Positions 39,620 through 49,588 of a stretch of 64,000 nt of DNA are shown piece after piece. The position numbers were made by a program, and so were the translations under genes. This stretch comes from Enterobacillus tribolii. Lineage in GTDB: Bacteria; Pseudomonadota; Gammaproteobacteria; Enterobacterales; Enterobacteriaceae. Position 1 is the stretch's first letter; every line of letters starts with the position of its first letter. The stretch spans positions 62,001 to 126,000 of the forward strand of contig NZ_QRAP01000011.1 in NCBI RefSeq assembly GCF_003363015.1. The letters are read 5' to 3'. The notes under the pieces are model-generated. The model had not been told where the DNA came from and searched no databases. It saw only the letters and a program-made list of their open reading frames with translations.

Positions 39620-41656
39620 ATGAATTCGCTACAACAACGGTCAAGCGCTTTAGAACTTACGACGTTACAGGATGGATTCGCGCTGACATATCAACAGCGC
39701 CTGATATTACGTCACAGTACAGAAAACCCTTGCCTGTGGATTGGCGCCGGTGTCGCCGATATTGATATGTTCCGCGGCAACTTCAGCATTAAAGACAAAC
39801 TCAATGAAAAGATCGCGCTGACAAACGCAACCCTCAGCGAACTCCCGGACGGCTGGCAGGTGCATTTCAGCCGCGGCGCAGCCATCAACGCGACGCTGAA
39901 AATTTCAATCGATGAGATGGGACGCCTGACGCTGAACCTGCAAAACGACAATCTCAACCACAACCGTATCTGGCTGCGTCTGGCCGCCAACCCGGACGAT
40001 CATATCTACGGCTGCGGCGAACAATTCTCCTATTTCGACCTACGCGGCAAACCTTTCCCGCTGTGGACCAGCGAACAGGGCGTGGGCCGCAACAAGAGCA
40101 CCTATGTCACCTGGCAGGCCGACTGCAAAGAGAATGCAGGGGGTGACTACTACTGGACCTTCTTCCCGCAGCCGACCTTCGTGAGCACGCAAAAGTATTA
40201 CTGCCACGTCGATAACAGTTGCTACATGAATTTCGACTTCAGCGCGCCGGCGTACCACGAGCTGGCGTTGTGGGAAGACAACGCCACGCTGCGTTTTGAG
40301 TGTGCGGACACTTACATCTCCCTGCTGGAAAAACTGACAGCGCTGTTAGGCCGCCAGCCGGAGTTACCGGACTGGGTTTACGACGGCGTTACGCTGGGTA
40401 TTCAGGGCGGCACCGAGGTTTGCCAGAAGAAGCTGGACATCATGCGTAATGCCGGTGTGAAGGTAAACGGCATCTGGGCGCAAGACTGGTCCGGGACCCG
40501 CATGACCTCGTTTGGCAAACGCGTAATGTGGAACTGGAAGTGGAACAGCGACGACTACCCGCAGCTGGATAGTCGTATTAAGCAGTGGAACGAAGAGGGC
40601 GTGCAGTTCCTTTCTTATATCAACCCGTATGTTGCCAGTGATAAAGAACTCTGCGCTGAGGCGGCAAAGCATGGCTATTTGGCAAAAGATGCTGCTGGTA
40701 ATGACTATCTCGTTGAATTCGGAGAGTTTTACGGCGGTGTGGTCGATCTGACAAACCCGAAGGCTTACGACTGGTTCAAAGACGTCATCAAAAAGAACAT
40801 GATTGCGCTCGGCTGTGGCGGCTGGATGGCGGACTTTGGCGAATACCTGCCGACCGATACCTACCTGTACAACGGCGTCAGTGCCGAAATCATGCATAAC
40901 GCCTGGCCTGCACTATGGGCAAAGTGTAACTACGAAGCGCTGCAGGAAACCGGCAAGCTTGGCGAGAGCCTGTTCTTTATGCGCGCCGGTTATACCGGCA
41001 GCCAGAAGTACTCCACCATGATGTGGGCGGGCGATCAGAACGTTGACTGGAGTCTGGACGATGGTCCTGCTTCTGTTATCCCCGCCGCACTATCGCTGGC
41101 GATGACCGGTCACGGCCTGCACCACAGCGACATCGGGGGTTACACCACGCTGTATGGAATGAAACGCAGCAAAGAACTGCTGCTGCGCTGGTGTGATTTC
41201 AGCGCCTTCACGCCGATGATGCGTACCCACGAAGGCAACCGGCCCGGCGATAACTGGCAGTTTGACAGCGATAACGAAACTATCGCGCACTTTGCCCGAA
41301 TGACGACGGTTTTCACCTCCCTGAAACCGTATCTCAAGCAGGCGGTAGCGCAGAATGCCGCCACCGGGCTGCCGGTCATGCGTCCGCTGTTCCTGCATTA
41401 TGAAGGTGATGCGCGAACCTACACCCTGAAGTATCAGTACCTGCTGGGGCAGGATCTGCTCGTTGCGCCGGTTCACGAACAGGGACGCAACGACTGGACG
41501 TTGTATTTGCCAGAAGATAACTGGGTCAACGTTTGGACCGGGGAAGCTCACCAGGGTGGCGAAATTACCGTAGATGCGCCAATCGGCAAACCTCCGGTCT
41601 TTTATCGCGCGCAGAGTGAGTGGGCGTCACTGTTTGCTTCGTTACGCAACATCTAA
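39620..41656 (+). CDS. yihQ: Sulfoquinovosidase (GH31)
   Basis: 678-residue glycoside hydrolase family 31 enzyme releasing sulfoquinovose from sulfoquinovosyl glycerol or lipids with retention. By codon position the catalytic nucleophile Asp405 (WMADFGEY) and acid/base Asp472 (WAGDQNVDW) are present, and Arg301, Trp304 (KRVMW) and Tyr508 (GGYTTL) supply the sulfonate-recognising residues known from E. coli YihQ. Length is identical to E. coli. No signal peptide is visible, so hydrolysis is probably cytosolic after uptake. It follows yihR by 48 bp. Confidence 0.97.
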   Translation: MNSLQQRSSALELTTLQDGFALTYQQRLILRHSTENPCLWIGAGVADIDMFRGNFSIKDKLNEKIALTNATLSELPDGWQVHFSRGAAINATLKISIDEMGRLTLNLQNDNLNHNRIWLRLAANPDDHIYGCGEQFSYFDLRGKPFPLWTSEQGVGRNKSTYVTWQADCKENAGGDYYWTFFPQPTFVSTQKYYCHVDNSCYMNFDFSAPAYHELALWEDNATLRFECADTYISLLEKLTALLGRQPELPDWVYDGVTLGIQGGTEVCQKKLDIMRNAGVKVNGIWAQDWSGTRMTSFGKRVMWNWKWNSDDYPQLDSRIKQWNEEGVQFLSYINPYVASDKELCAEAAKHGYLAKDAAGNDYLVEFGEFYGGVVDLTNPKAYDWFKDVIKKNMIALGCGGWMADFGEYLPTDTYLYNGVSAEIMHNAWPALWAKCNYEALQETGKLGESLFFMRAGYTGSQKYSTMMWAGDQNVDWSLDDGPASVIPAALSLAMTGHGLHHSDIGGYTTLYGMKRSKELLLRWCDFSAFTPMMRTHEGNRPGDNWQFDSDNETIAHFARMTTVFTSLKPYLKQAVAQNAATGLPVMRPLFLHYEGDARTYTLKYQYLLGQDLLVAPVHEQGRNDWTLYLPEDNWVNVWTGEAHQGGEITVDAPIGKPPVFYRAQSEWASLFASLRNI

Positions 41657-41701
41657 TACGGCTCGCCCGTAGGGAAACTTACGGGCAAATGAGGGATAAT
41701 C

Positions 41702-43084
41702 ATGAGTCAAAATACAGCCAATCCGGCAACTTTGCGCTTACCGTTTAAAGAAAAACTCGCCTATGGAATGGGGGATTTAGGTTCTAACATCCTGCTGGAC
41801 ATTGGCACGCTCTATTTACTGAAGTTTTATACCGATGTCCTTGGTTTGCCGGGTACATACGGCGGCATTATTTTCCTTATCGCCAAGTTCTTCACCGCGT
41901 TTACCGATATGGGAACCGGCATTATGCTTGACTCGCGGCGTAAAATCGGACCAAAAGGTAAATTCCGGCCATTTGTCCTTTATGCGGCTTTCCCGGTCAC
42001 CCTGCTGGCCATTGCTAACTTTATCGGCACCCCGTTTGAAATTACCGGAAAAACCGTGATGGCAACGGTGCTGTTTATGTTGTACGGGCTGTTTTTCAGC
42101 ATGATGAACTGCTCTTATGGCGCGATGGTGCCCGCCATTACCAAAAACCCGGACGAGCGTGCGTCGCTTGCCGCCTGGCGACAGGGCGGCGCAACCCTCG
42201 GCCTGTTGCTGTGTACCGTCGGTTTTGTGCCGGTGATGAACCTGATTGAGGGAAATTCGCAACTGGGCTACATCTTCGCCGCTACGCTGTTTTCGCTGTT
42301 CGGGCTGTTCTTTATGTGGTGGTGTTATGCCGGGGTTAAAGAACGCTATGTGGACGTTAAGCCAGCGGATGCGGCACAGAAACCGGGATTACTGCAATCC
42401 TTCCGCGCCATTGCCGGCAACCGCCCGCTGTTTATTCTGTGCATTGCCAACCTCTGCACGCTCGGCGCGTTTAACGTCAAGCTGGCGATTCAGGTCTATT
42501 ACACCCAGTACGTACTGAACGACCCCATTCTCCTCTCCTGGATGGGCTTCTTCAGCATGGGCTGTATTTTCATTGGCGTTTTCTTAATGCCTGGCATGGT
42601 CAGACGCTTCGGCAAGAAAAAAGTCTACGTCGGCGGCCTGCTGATTTGGGTTGCAGGCGATCTGCTCAACTACTTCTTCGGCGGTGGATCGGTCAGCTTT
42701 GTGGCTTTCTCTTGCCTGGCCTTCTTCGGCTCGGCGTTCGTAAACAGCCTGAACTGGGCGCTGGTTTCCGACACGGTGGAATATGGCGAATGGCGTACCG
42801 GCGTGCGTTCTGAAGGCACGGTGTACACCGGCTTCACCTTCTTCCGCAAAGTGTCGCAGGCGCTGGCGGGCTTTTTCCCCGGCTGGATGCTGACCCAGAT
42901 TGGCTACGTCCCTAATGTGGTGCAGTCAGCGGGGACCGTCGAAGGTCTGCGTCAATTGATCTTTATTTATCCGTGCGCCCTGGCCGTTGTCACCATTATT
43001 GCGATGGGCTGTTTCTACAATCTCAATGAGAAGATGTACGTGCGTATTGTAGAAGAGATAGAGGCCAGGAAACAAACTGCTTAA
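41702..43084 (+). CDS. yihP: GPH transporter YihP (sulfoquinovose glycoside uptake)
   Basis: 460-residue inner-membrane symporter of the glycoside-pentoside-hexuronide family, twelve helices. FKEKLAYGMGDLGSNILLDIG at the N-terminus, MLDSRRKIGPKGKFRPFVLYA in the 2-3 loop and SDTVEYGEWRTGVRSEGT before helix 10 are family motifs. It recalls E. coli YihP over the full length and is paralogous to the next gene. Likely substrate sulfoquinovose or its glycerol glycoside, with uptake by sodium or proton symport (inference). Start ATG 41702 follows GAGGGATAATC. Confidence 0.93.
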   Translation: MSQNTANPATLRLPFKEKLAYGMGDLGSNILLDIGTLYLLKFYTDVLGLPGTYGGIIFLIAKFFTAFTDMGTGIMLDSRRKIGPKGKFRPFVLYAAFPVTLLAIANFIGTPFEITGKTVMATVLFMLYGLFFSMMNCSYGAMVPAITKNPDERASLAAWRQGGATLGLLLCTVGFVPVMNLIEGNSQLGYIFAATLFSLFGLFFMWWCYAGVKERYVDVKPADAAQKPGLLQSFRAIAGNRPLFILCIANLCTLGAFNVKLAIQVYYTQYVLNDPILLSWMGFFSMGCIFIGVFLMPGMVRRFGKKKVYVGGLLIWVAGDLLNYFFGGGSVSFVAFSCLAFFGSAFVNSLNWALVSDTVEYGEWRTGVRSEGTVYTGFTFFRKVSQALAGFFPGWMLTQIGYVPNVVQSAGTVEGLRQLIFIYPCALAVVTIIAMGCFYNLNEKMYVRIVEEIEARKQTA

Positions 43085-43098
43085 TAACAATAACATAC

Positions 43099-43116
43099 AA
43101 CGCCCTGCGGGGCGTT
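43099..43116 (+). other. Intercistronic hairpin between yihP and yihO
   Basis: AACGCCC/GGGCGTT around TGCG, a perfect 7-bp stem extended by CAATAAC/ATTG flanks, ending 13 bp before yihO. It has no T-run and may tune relative expression of the two transporters. Confidence 0.5.
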
Positions 43117-43129
43117 ATTGAGGGCGATT

Positions 43130-44524
43130 ATGTCTGACCATGATCCGCTGACGCTAAAACTGAGCCTGCGGGAAAAATGTGCCTATGGCGTGGGTGACTT
43201 TGGCTCAAATCTGATGCTGTGTATCGGTACACTGTATCTGCTTAAGTTTTATACCGATGAGCTGGGGATGCCCGCGTACTATGGCGGCGTTATCTTTCTG
43301 GTGGCGAAGTTCTTCACCGCCTTCACCGATATGCTGACCGGCGTATTGCTGGACTCACGGCGTAATATTGGTGCAAAAGGGAAATTCAGACCCTTTATTC
43401 TTTATGCGTCGTTTCCCGTCGCGCTGGTTGCTACCGCGCAGTTTTTAGCCACAGATTTTACGCTGACGGTCAAAACGGCGTTGGCGACGGGACTGTTTAT
43501 GTTGTTCGGCCTGTTTTACAGCCTGATGAATTGTTCATACGGCGCAATGGTGCCCGCGATCACCAAAAACCCGCATGAGCGCGCGCAACTCGCCGCCTGG
43601 CGTCAGGGTGGGGCGACTATCGGCCTGCTGTTGTGTACCGTGGGTTTTATGCCGATTCAGGCGCTTTTTAGCAGTTCACCTTCGCTTGGTTACCTGATTG
43701 CCGCCCTGATTTTCTCTACCTGCGGGGTGTTCAGCATGTGGTGGTGTTTTAGCGGGGTACGGGAGCGTTATATTGAAATCGTGCCGGATCATCACAAACC
43801 CAGTATTCTCAAGTCGTTTCGCGCGATTTTCCACAACCCTCCCCTGCTGGTGCTGTGCATTGCCAACCTGTGTACGCTGGCGGCATTCAATATCAAGCTG
43901 GCAATCCAGGTCTATTATACCCAGTACGTGCTCAACGATATTCATCTGCTGTCATGGATGGGGTTCTTTAGCATGGGATGCATTCTGGTCGGCGTGTTGC
44001 TGGTTCCCCTCGCCGTGAAACGCTTTGGTAAAAAACAGGTTTATCTCGGCGGCCTGACGTTATGGGCGATTGGCGATGTGCTGAATTTTTTCTGGGGCGG
44101 AACATCGTTTTTATTTGTCGGCTTCTCATGCATGGCATTCTTCGGGACCGCCTTCGTTAACAGCCTGAACTGGGCGCTGGTCCCGGATACGGTTGACTAT
44201 GGGGAATGGAAAACAGGAATTCGTGCGGAAGGGTCGGTTTATACGGGTTATACCTTTTCACGGAAAATTTCCGCCGCGCTTGCTGGTTTCCTGCCCGGCA
44301 TTATGCTGACGCAAATTGGTTATGTCCCCAACATCGCCCAAAGCGACGCCACGTTGCTTGGCCTGCGTCAGCTTATTTTTCTCTGGCCCTGCGGGCTTGC
44401 CATTATTGCAGCACTCACCATGGGTTTCTTTTATAAGCTTAATGAAACGCGCTTTGCTTTTATTATTGAGGAAATCAGCCAACGGAAAAAACAAACGACG
44501 CAACCAGGTGTTGTAATTAACTAA
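43130..44524 (+). CDS. yihO: GPH transporter YihO (sulfoquinovose uptake)
   Basis: 464-residue twelve-helix GPH-family symporter. The N-terminus LSLREKCAYGVGDFGSNLMLCIG, loop LLDSRRNIGAKGKFRPFILYA and PDTVDYGEWKTGIRAEGSVYT match E. coli YihO. It shares the architecture of YihP, so the locus keeps both porters; the two differ most in the region after residue 180 and may prefer sulfoquinovose versus its glycerol conjugate (inference). I use ATG 43130 (MSDHDPLTLK) preceded by GAGGG; the TTG at 43118 overlaps that site. Confidence 0.93.
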   Translation: MSDHDPLTLKLSLREKCAYGVGDFGSNLMLCIGTLYLLKFYTDELGMPAYYGGVIFLVAKFFTAFTDMLTGVLLDSRRNIGAKGKFRPFILYASFPVALVATAQFLATDFTLTVKTALATGLFMLFGLFYSLMNCSYGAMVPAITKNPHERAQLAAWRQGGATIGLLLCTVGFMPIQALFSSSPSLGYLIAALIFSTCGVFSMWWCFSGVRERYIEIVPDHHKPSILKSFRAIFHNPPLLVLCIANLCTLAAFNIKLAIQVYYTQYVLNDIHLLSWMGFFSMGCILVGVLLVPLAVKRFGKKQVYLGGLTLWAIGDVLNFFWGGTSFLFVGFSCMAFFGTAFVNSLNWALVPDTVDYGEWKTGIRAEGSVYTGYTFSRKISAALAGFLPGIMLTQIGYVPNIAQSDATLLGLRQLIFLWPCGLAIIAALTMGFFYKLNETRFAFIIEEISQRKKQTTQPGVVIN

Positions 44525-44603
44525 AACAAATTAAATAAAAACAATTGCCGCTCTATCCATTTTGATGGGTAGCGGCTCCCTACGTGTTAAAAATGGATTT
44601 GTT

Positions 44604-45296
44604 ATGAAAAAATTAAATGCCATCATGCTGTTGTCTTATATAGCCTCCGCCCCGGTTTTTGCCGGCGCCTATGTGGAAAATCGCGAGGCCTATAACCTTG
44701 CCTCCGATCAGCAAGAGATCATGCTGCGCGTTGGCTACAATTTTGATATGGGGGCGGGCCTCATGCTCACCAACACCTATACTCTGCAACGTAAGGATGA
44801 GCTAAAACATGGCTATAACGAAATCGAGGGCTGGTATCCGTTATTCAAACCGACGGATAAATTAACTATTCAGCCCGGAGGATTAATTACCGACAAAAGC
44901 ATTGGTTCCAGTGGCGCCGTTTATCTCGACGTTAATTATAAATTTACCTCCTGGTTTAATCTGACCGTACGCAACCGGTATAACCATCATAATTACAGCT
45001 CAACCGATCTGAACGGCGAACAGGATAATAATGACACCTATGAAATCGGCAACTACTGGAATTTTATTATTACGGACAAGTTTTCCTATACGTTTGAACC
45101 ACACTATTTTATGCGGATAAACGATTTTCACAGCAGCAATGGCAAAGATTATCACTGGGAGATCACCAATACGTTCAGGTACCGGATTAACCAAAACTGG
45201 CTGCCTTATTTAGAGCTACGTTGGTTGGATCGCAACGTGGAGCCTTACCACAGGGAACAAAACCAGATTCGTATTGGCGCGAAATATTTCTTCTGA
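44604..45296 (+). CDS. ompL: Outer-membrane porin OmpL (KdgM family)
   Basis: 230-residue precursor of a small 12-stranded outer-membrane barrel. The signal peptide (MKKLNAIMLLSYIASAPVFA) is followed by GAYVENREAYNLAS, and the chain ends in IRIGAKYFF with the terminal Phe of outer-membrane proteins. It recalls E. coli OmpL at the end of the yih locus; KdgM-type porins pass acidic sugars, consistent with sulfonated glycosides. Start ATG 44604 is chosen for its signal peptide; the longer frame to 44562 would disrupt it. Last gene of the rightward operon. Confidence 0.93.
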   Translation: MKKLNAIMLLSYIASAPVFAGAYVENREAYNLASDQQEIMLRVGYNFDMGAGLMLTNTYTLQRKDELKHGYNEIEGWYPLFKPTDKLTIQPGGLITDKSIGSSGAVYLDVNYKFTSWFNLTVRNRYNHHNYSSTDLNGEQDNNDTYEIGNYWNFIITDKFSYTFEPHYFMRINDFHSSNGKDYHWEITNTFRYRINQNWLPYLELRWLDRNVEPYHREQNQIRIGAKYFF

Positions 45297-45310
45297 TTCA
45301 GAATATGGCT

Positions 45311-45385
45311 GGGGTTTGAGAGCCAACCGTACGAAATAAATCGCCTTCTCAGCGTATGTATTCGTTCCGTTCGCCCTCAAACCCC
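45311..45385. repeat. Inverted repeat between ompL and ppc
   Basis: GGGGTTTGAG (45311-45320) and CTCAAACCCC (45376-45385) are perfect 10-bp inverted repeats 55 bp apart in the short gap between convergent ompL and ppc. Possible terminal repeats of a small relic at the end of the yih locus, or a long-loop terminator; no T-run is present. Confidence 0.4.
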
Positions 45386-45400
45386 GGTACCGATAAGCGT

Positions 45401-48037
45401 TTAGCCGGTATTGCGCATTCCGGCCGCTACCCCGGCAATCGTGACCATCAGCGCCTGTTCTACGTTGGCGTCCGGCTTCTCCTGCGAGCGTGAACGATGT
45501 AACAGTTCCGCCTGCAACACGTTGAGCGGATCGGTGTAGACGTTACGCAGCGCGATAGACTCCGCAATCCACGGCAGGTCCTCCATCAGGTGATCGTCAT
45601 TGGCGATGGTCAGCACTACCTTAATGTCTTTCACCAACTGTTCACGCAACTGCGCGCCCAGCGGCCACAGCTCTTTCTCTACCAGACGCTGATCGTAGTA
45701 TTCCGCCAGCCACAGGTCGGCTTTGGCGAATACCATCTCCAGCATGCCGATGCGGGTGGAGAAGAACGGCCAGTCGCGGCACATGGTTTCCAGCGTGGCC
45801 TGATTACCTTCATCAACGGCAGCCTGCAGGGCCGCGCCGGCGCCCAGCCAGGCGGGCAGCATCAGGCGGTTTTGGGTCCAGGCGAAAATCCACGGAATGG
45901 CGCGCAGGCTTTCTACCCCGCCATTAGGGCGGCGTTTGGCCGGGCGCGAACCCAGCGGCAGTTTGCCCAGTTCCAGCTCCGGCGTGGCGGAACGGAAATA
46001 AGGAACAAAGTCTTTGTTTTCCCGTACGTAGCCACGGTACATATCACAGGAGATGTCTGACAGTTGATCCATCAGGCGACGCCATTCCTGTTTCGGCTCC
46101 GGCGGCGGCAGCAGGTTGGCTTCCAGAATGGCGGAGGTGTACAGCGCCAGGCTGCTGATGGTGACTTCCGGCAGGCCCAGCTTAAAGCGGATCATCTCAC
46201 CCTGTTCGGTCACGCGCAGGCCGCCTTTCAGGCTGCCCGGCGGTTGGGAAAGCAGCGCCGCATGCGCCGGTGCGCCGCCGCGGCCGATGGAACCGCCGCG
46301 TCCGTGGAACAGCGTCAGGGCTACGCCGGCGTTTTCGCACACTTTCACCAGCGCCTCCTGCGCACGGTACTGCGCCCAGGAGGCGGCCATCACGCCGGCG
46401 TCTTTGGCGGAGTCGGAGTAACCGATCATCACCATCTGTTTGCCCTGAATAAAGCCGCGATACCAGTCGATATTCAGCAACTGGGTCATCACGTCTTCCG
46501 CGTTGTTCAGGTCATCCAGCGTTTCGAACAGCGGCGCGACGGGGATGATGTACGGGCAGTTCGCTTCTTTGAGCAGCAAATGTACGGCCAGCACGTCGGA
46601 CGGCGTACGCGCCATGGAAATCACATACGCGGCAATAGCGCCTTCCGGCGCTTCGGCGATCACCTGGCAGGTTTCCAGCACTTCCTGCGTGTCCGGGCTG
46701 GGTTCCCAGTGACGGGGCACCAGCGGACGCTTGGAGTTCAGCTCGCGGATCAGGAACGCCTGCTTGTCGGCTTCTGACCAGCTTTCATAGTCACCCAGTC
46801 CCAGATAGCGGGTCAGCTCGCCCAGCGCTTCGGTGTGGCGGGTGCTTTCCTGACGCACGTCGATGCGCACCAGCGGCACGCCGAAGCAGCGCACGCGGCG
46901 CAGGGTGTCCAACAGTTGGCCGTTGGCGATGATGCCCATGCCGCAGGCTTTCAGCGACAGGTAACAGGCATACAGCGGCGCCCACAGCTGATCGTTGTGA
47001 ACCAGCAGGTTATCGGGGCGGGTAACGCGTTCGCCTTTAATCTTGGCTTCCAGGTAGCTTTGCGTCGCCATCAGCTGGCTGCGCAGGCGCTTCATCAGCT
47101 CACGGTAAGGCTCGGGGACGTCATCGCCGCCAGCCAGCGCGCGCAGCTCCGGCGTACACTCCGACATGGACAGCTCGGAAACCAGCACCTGCACATCGCG
47201 CAGGAACAGATCGGCCGCTTTCCAGCGGCTCAGCAGCAGGGCGTGGCGGGTAACTTCCGCAGTGACGTTCGGGTTACCGTCGCGGTCGCCGCCCATCCAG
47301 GAGGTGAAGCGTACCGGTACGGCTTCTACCGGCAGTTCGTAGCCCAGCGAGCTTTCCAACTGTTCGTTGAATTCGCGCAAAAAGGCCGGAACCCCTTCCC
47401 ACAGGCTGTTTTCCACCACCGCAAAGCCCCATTTGGCTTCGTCGATCGGCGTCGGACGGTTTTTGCGGATTTCATCGGTATGCCAGGACTGCGCAATCAA
47501 CTGACGCAGGCGGCGCATGATCTTGTTACGCTCGTAGTCCGCCAGATCGTCATGATCGAGCTGGCTCAGGCAGGTGTTCACCTCAACCAGCTTGTGAATC
47601 AGGGTACGACGGGTGATTTCCGTCGGGTGCGCGGTCAGCACCAGCTCGATGGACAGATCGTCCACCGCCTGGCGCAGTTGTTCGTCGGTCAGCTTGTTGT
47701 CTTTCAGCCGGGTGAACAGGCGCGACAAGACTTCCGGATTATTGACCGCCTCGCCGTGCGGGGAGATGCTGTGATATTGCTCGGCGGTATTGGCGAAATT
47801 AAGAAACTGGTTGAAGGCGCGAGCTACCGGCAGCAGCTCATCGTTGGACAGATTTTGCAGGGTTTTCAGCAGCTCCTGACGACTGGCATCATTTCCCGCG
47901 CGGGAAGATTTCGACAACTTACGGATGGTCTCCACGCGTTCCAGAATGTGTTCGCCAAGAGCATCTTTGATCGTGTCGCCAAGCAGCTTCCCCAGCATAC
48001 TGACGTTACTTCGCATTGCTGAATACTGTTCGTTCAT
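45401..48037 (-). CDS. ppc: Phosphoenolpyruvate carboxylase
   Basis: 878-residue enzyme making oxaloacetate from PEP and bicarbonate to replenish the TCA cycle. Catalytic motifs: [12 protein letters not shown] with the essential His near 138, the Arg-rich [12 protein letters not shown] near 580, and [14 protein letters not shown] near 540. The C-terminus MRNTG carries the allosteric-site end. Slightly shorter than E. coli Ppc (883). Start ATG 48037 ([16 protein letters not shown]) matches the family. In E. coli a set of other genes lies between metF and ppc; here the yih locus does. Confidence 0.97.
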   Translation of the reverse strand: MNEQYSAMRSNVSMLGKLLGDTIKDALGEHILERVETIRKLSKSSRAGNDASRQELLKTLQNLSNDELLPVARAFNQFLNFANTAEQYHSISPHGEAVNNPEVLSRLFTRLKDNKLTDEQLRQAVDDLSIELVLTAHPTEITRRTLIHKLVEVNTCLSQLDHDDLADYERNKIMRRLRQLIAQSWHTDEIRKNRPTPIDEAKWGFAVVENSLWEGVPAFLREFNEQLESSLGYELPVEAVPVRFTSWMGGDRDGNPNVTAEVTRHALLLSRWKAADLFLRDVQVLVSELSMSECTPELRALAGGDDVPEPYRELMKRLRSQLMATQSYLEAKIKGERVTRPDNLLVHNDQLWAPLYACYLSLKACGMGIIANGQLLDTLRRVRCFGVPLVRIDVRQESTRHTEALGELTRYLGLGDYESWSEADKQAFLIRELNSKRPLVPRHWEPSPDTQEVLETCQVIAEAPEGAIAAYVISMARTPSDVLAVHLLLKEANCPYIIPVAPLFETLDDLNNAEDVMTQLLNIDWYRGFIQGKQMVMIGYSDSAKDAGVMAASWAQYRAQEALVKVCENAGVALTLFHGRGGSIGRGGAPAHAALLSQPPGSLKGGLRVTEQGEMIRFKLGLPEVTISSLALYTSAILEANLLPPPEPKQEWRRLMDQLSDISCDMYRGYVRENKDFVPYFRSATPELELGKLPLGSRPAKRRPNGGVESLRAIPWIFAWTQNRLMLPAWLGAGAALQAAVDEGNQATLETMCRDWPFFSTRIGMLEMVFAKADLWLAEYYDQRLVEKELWPLGAQLREQLVKDIKVVLTIANDDHLMEDLPWIAESIALRNVYTDPLNVLQAELLHRSRSQEKPDANVEQALMVTIAGVAAGMRNTG

Positions 48038-48268
48038 AGGACCCTGTCTCTCCAAAATTATGTAAATTTTTTTCACCCTTAATGGGTAGCGCGCTTTCTT
48101 TAAGTAACCACGTTCCCTTGTCTACGTCAAATGTCACATTTTTGGATAGAAATATATTGTTTTTTGTTATTTATCTGAAAATTAATTACATGCCGTACGA
48201 TCAGTAGCTGAACTAATAACCCTCAGCTGCCGGCGTACGACGTGTTTCATATCCCGGATAATGCTCCG

Positions 48269-49420
48269 TCACCGGCGGCAAAAATGCTCGATGACCTGCC
48301 CGATCAGCTGCCGCGTAGGCGCAATAAACGACGTAGCGAGGAACTCGTCAGGCTGGTGGGCTTGTTCGATCGACCCCGGACCAAGCACCAGGGTAGGGCA
48401 CACATCCTGAATAAACGGCGCTTCGGTGCAATAGTTGACCACTTCGGCGCGTTCTCCCAGCAGCTTCTCCACCGTTTGAATCAGCGGCGCATGCACCGGG
48501 CACTCATAACCCGGAATCGGCGCATGCAGCGGCGTAATTTCCAGCCGCCCCGGCCATTTCCGGCTGACCGGCTCCAGCGCCTGATGCAGCAGCTCGTTCA
48601 CGTCGCTCAGCGTCATGCCCGGCAGCGGGCGGATGTCCATGTGCAGTTCGCAGCAGGCGCAGATGCGGTTGGCCGCGTCGCCGCCGTGGATATGCCCCAG
48701 GTTCATGGTGGGATAAGGAATGGTAAAGGCATCGTGATGGAAGCGTTCTTTCAGGGTATCGCGCAGCACCAGCAGACGGCCGGTGGCGTCGTGCATCAGC
48801 TCAATGGCATTGATGCCGCGCGCGGGATCGCTGGAGTGGCCGGACTGCCCGGTAATGCGGATGGCTTCGGAAATGTGTCCTTTATGCGCCCGTACCGGTT
48901 TCAGCGACGTCGGTTCGCCGATGATGGCGCAGTCCGGTCGCAGGTGGGTGGTGGCGGAGAAATAACGTGCGCCGGCCATGGTGGTTTCTTCATCGGCAGT
49001 AGCCAGTACGTAAAGCGGGCGGGTCAGCTTTCCTGCTTCTATATCGCGTACGGCGTCCAGGATGAAGGCGAAGAAGCCTTTCATGTCCGCGGTGCCCAGG
49101 CCGTACAGCTTATTGTCGTGTTCGGTCAGCGTGAAGGGATCGCGCGTCCAGCGGCCATCGTCGAATGGCACGGTATCGGTGTGTCCGGCCAGCAGCAGGC
49201 CGCCGCTGCCTTCTCCCAGGCTTGCCAGCAGGTTGTATTTATTGCGTGTGTCCGGCACCGGCTGCACTTCCACGCGAAAGCCGAGATCGCTGAACCAGCC
49301 TGCCAGCAAATTGATTAATGCCTCATTACTCTGATCGAGGGCGCTGTCGGTGGCGCTGATGGACGGCGTGGCGATCAACGCCCGGTACAGCTCAATAAAT
49401 GGGGGTAATTTCATATTCAC
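48269..49420 (-). CDS. argE: Acetylornithine deacetylase
   Basis: 383-residue M20-family zinc hydrolase releasing ornithine from N2-acetylornithine. Metal ligands: [10 protein letters not shown] (His80), GTADMKG (Asp), TADEET (Glu-Glu), and the C-terminal [11 protein letters not shown] His. GQSGHSS marks the dimerisation domain. The start is probably GTG 49420, with TGAGG about 10 bp upstream, giving the same length as E. coli; ATG 49414 is too far from the ribosome site. It is divergent from argCBGH across tandem ARG boxes. The 48038-48268 gap holds the ppc promoter. Confidence 0.96.
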   Translation of the reverse strand: MNMKLPPFIELYRALIATPSISATDSALDQSNEALINLLAGWFSDLGFRVEVQPVPDTRNKYNLLASLGEGSGGLLLAGHTDTVPFDDGRWTRDPFTLTEHDNKLYGLGTADMKGFFAFILDAVRDIEAGKLTRPLYVLATADEETTMAGARYFSATTHLRPDCAIIGEPTSLKPVRAHKGHISEAIRITGQSGHSSDPARGINAIELMHDATGRLLVLRDTLKERFHHDAFTIPYPTMNLGHIHGGDAANRICACCELHMDIRPLPGMTLSDVNELLHQALEPVSRKWPGRLEITPLHAPIPGYECPVHAPLIQTVEKLLGERAEVVNYCTEAPFIQDVCPTLVLGPGSIEQAHQPDEFLATSFIAPTRQLIGQVIEHFCRR

Positions 49421-49445
49421 TGTTGACAGCCTCAGGTTAGGATAG

Positions 49446-49484
49446 TATCAATATTCATGCATTATTTTTGAATAAAAATACACT
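49446..49484. promoter_or_regulatory. Tandem ARG boxes between argE and argC
   Basis: Two 18-bp boxes spaced by 3 bp, 49446-49463 and 49467-49484. The second, TTTGAATAAAAATACACT, departs from the ArgR consensus TNTGAATWWWWATTCANW at a single position; the first is weaker. Spacing is the one used by ArgR hexamers, and the site covers both divergent promoters. Confidence 0.8.
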
Positions 49485-49588
49485 ATGAGCAAAATGAATA
49501 AAACCGGAACCGCTTTCCGCCGCGAATGTGTATTTTCATGTGGAATGAATCCACCCTATCACACCAACCAAGAAGGTGAAGCAGGTCT

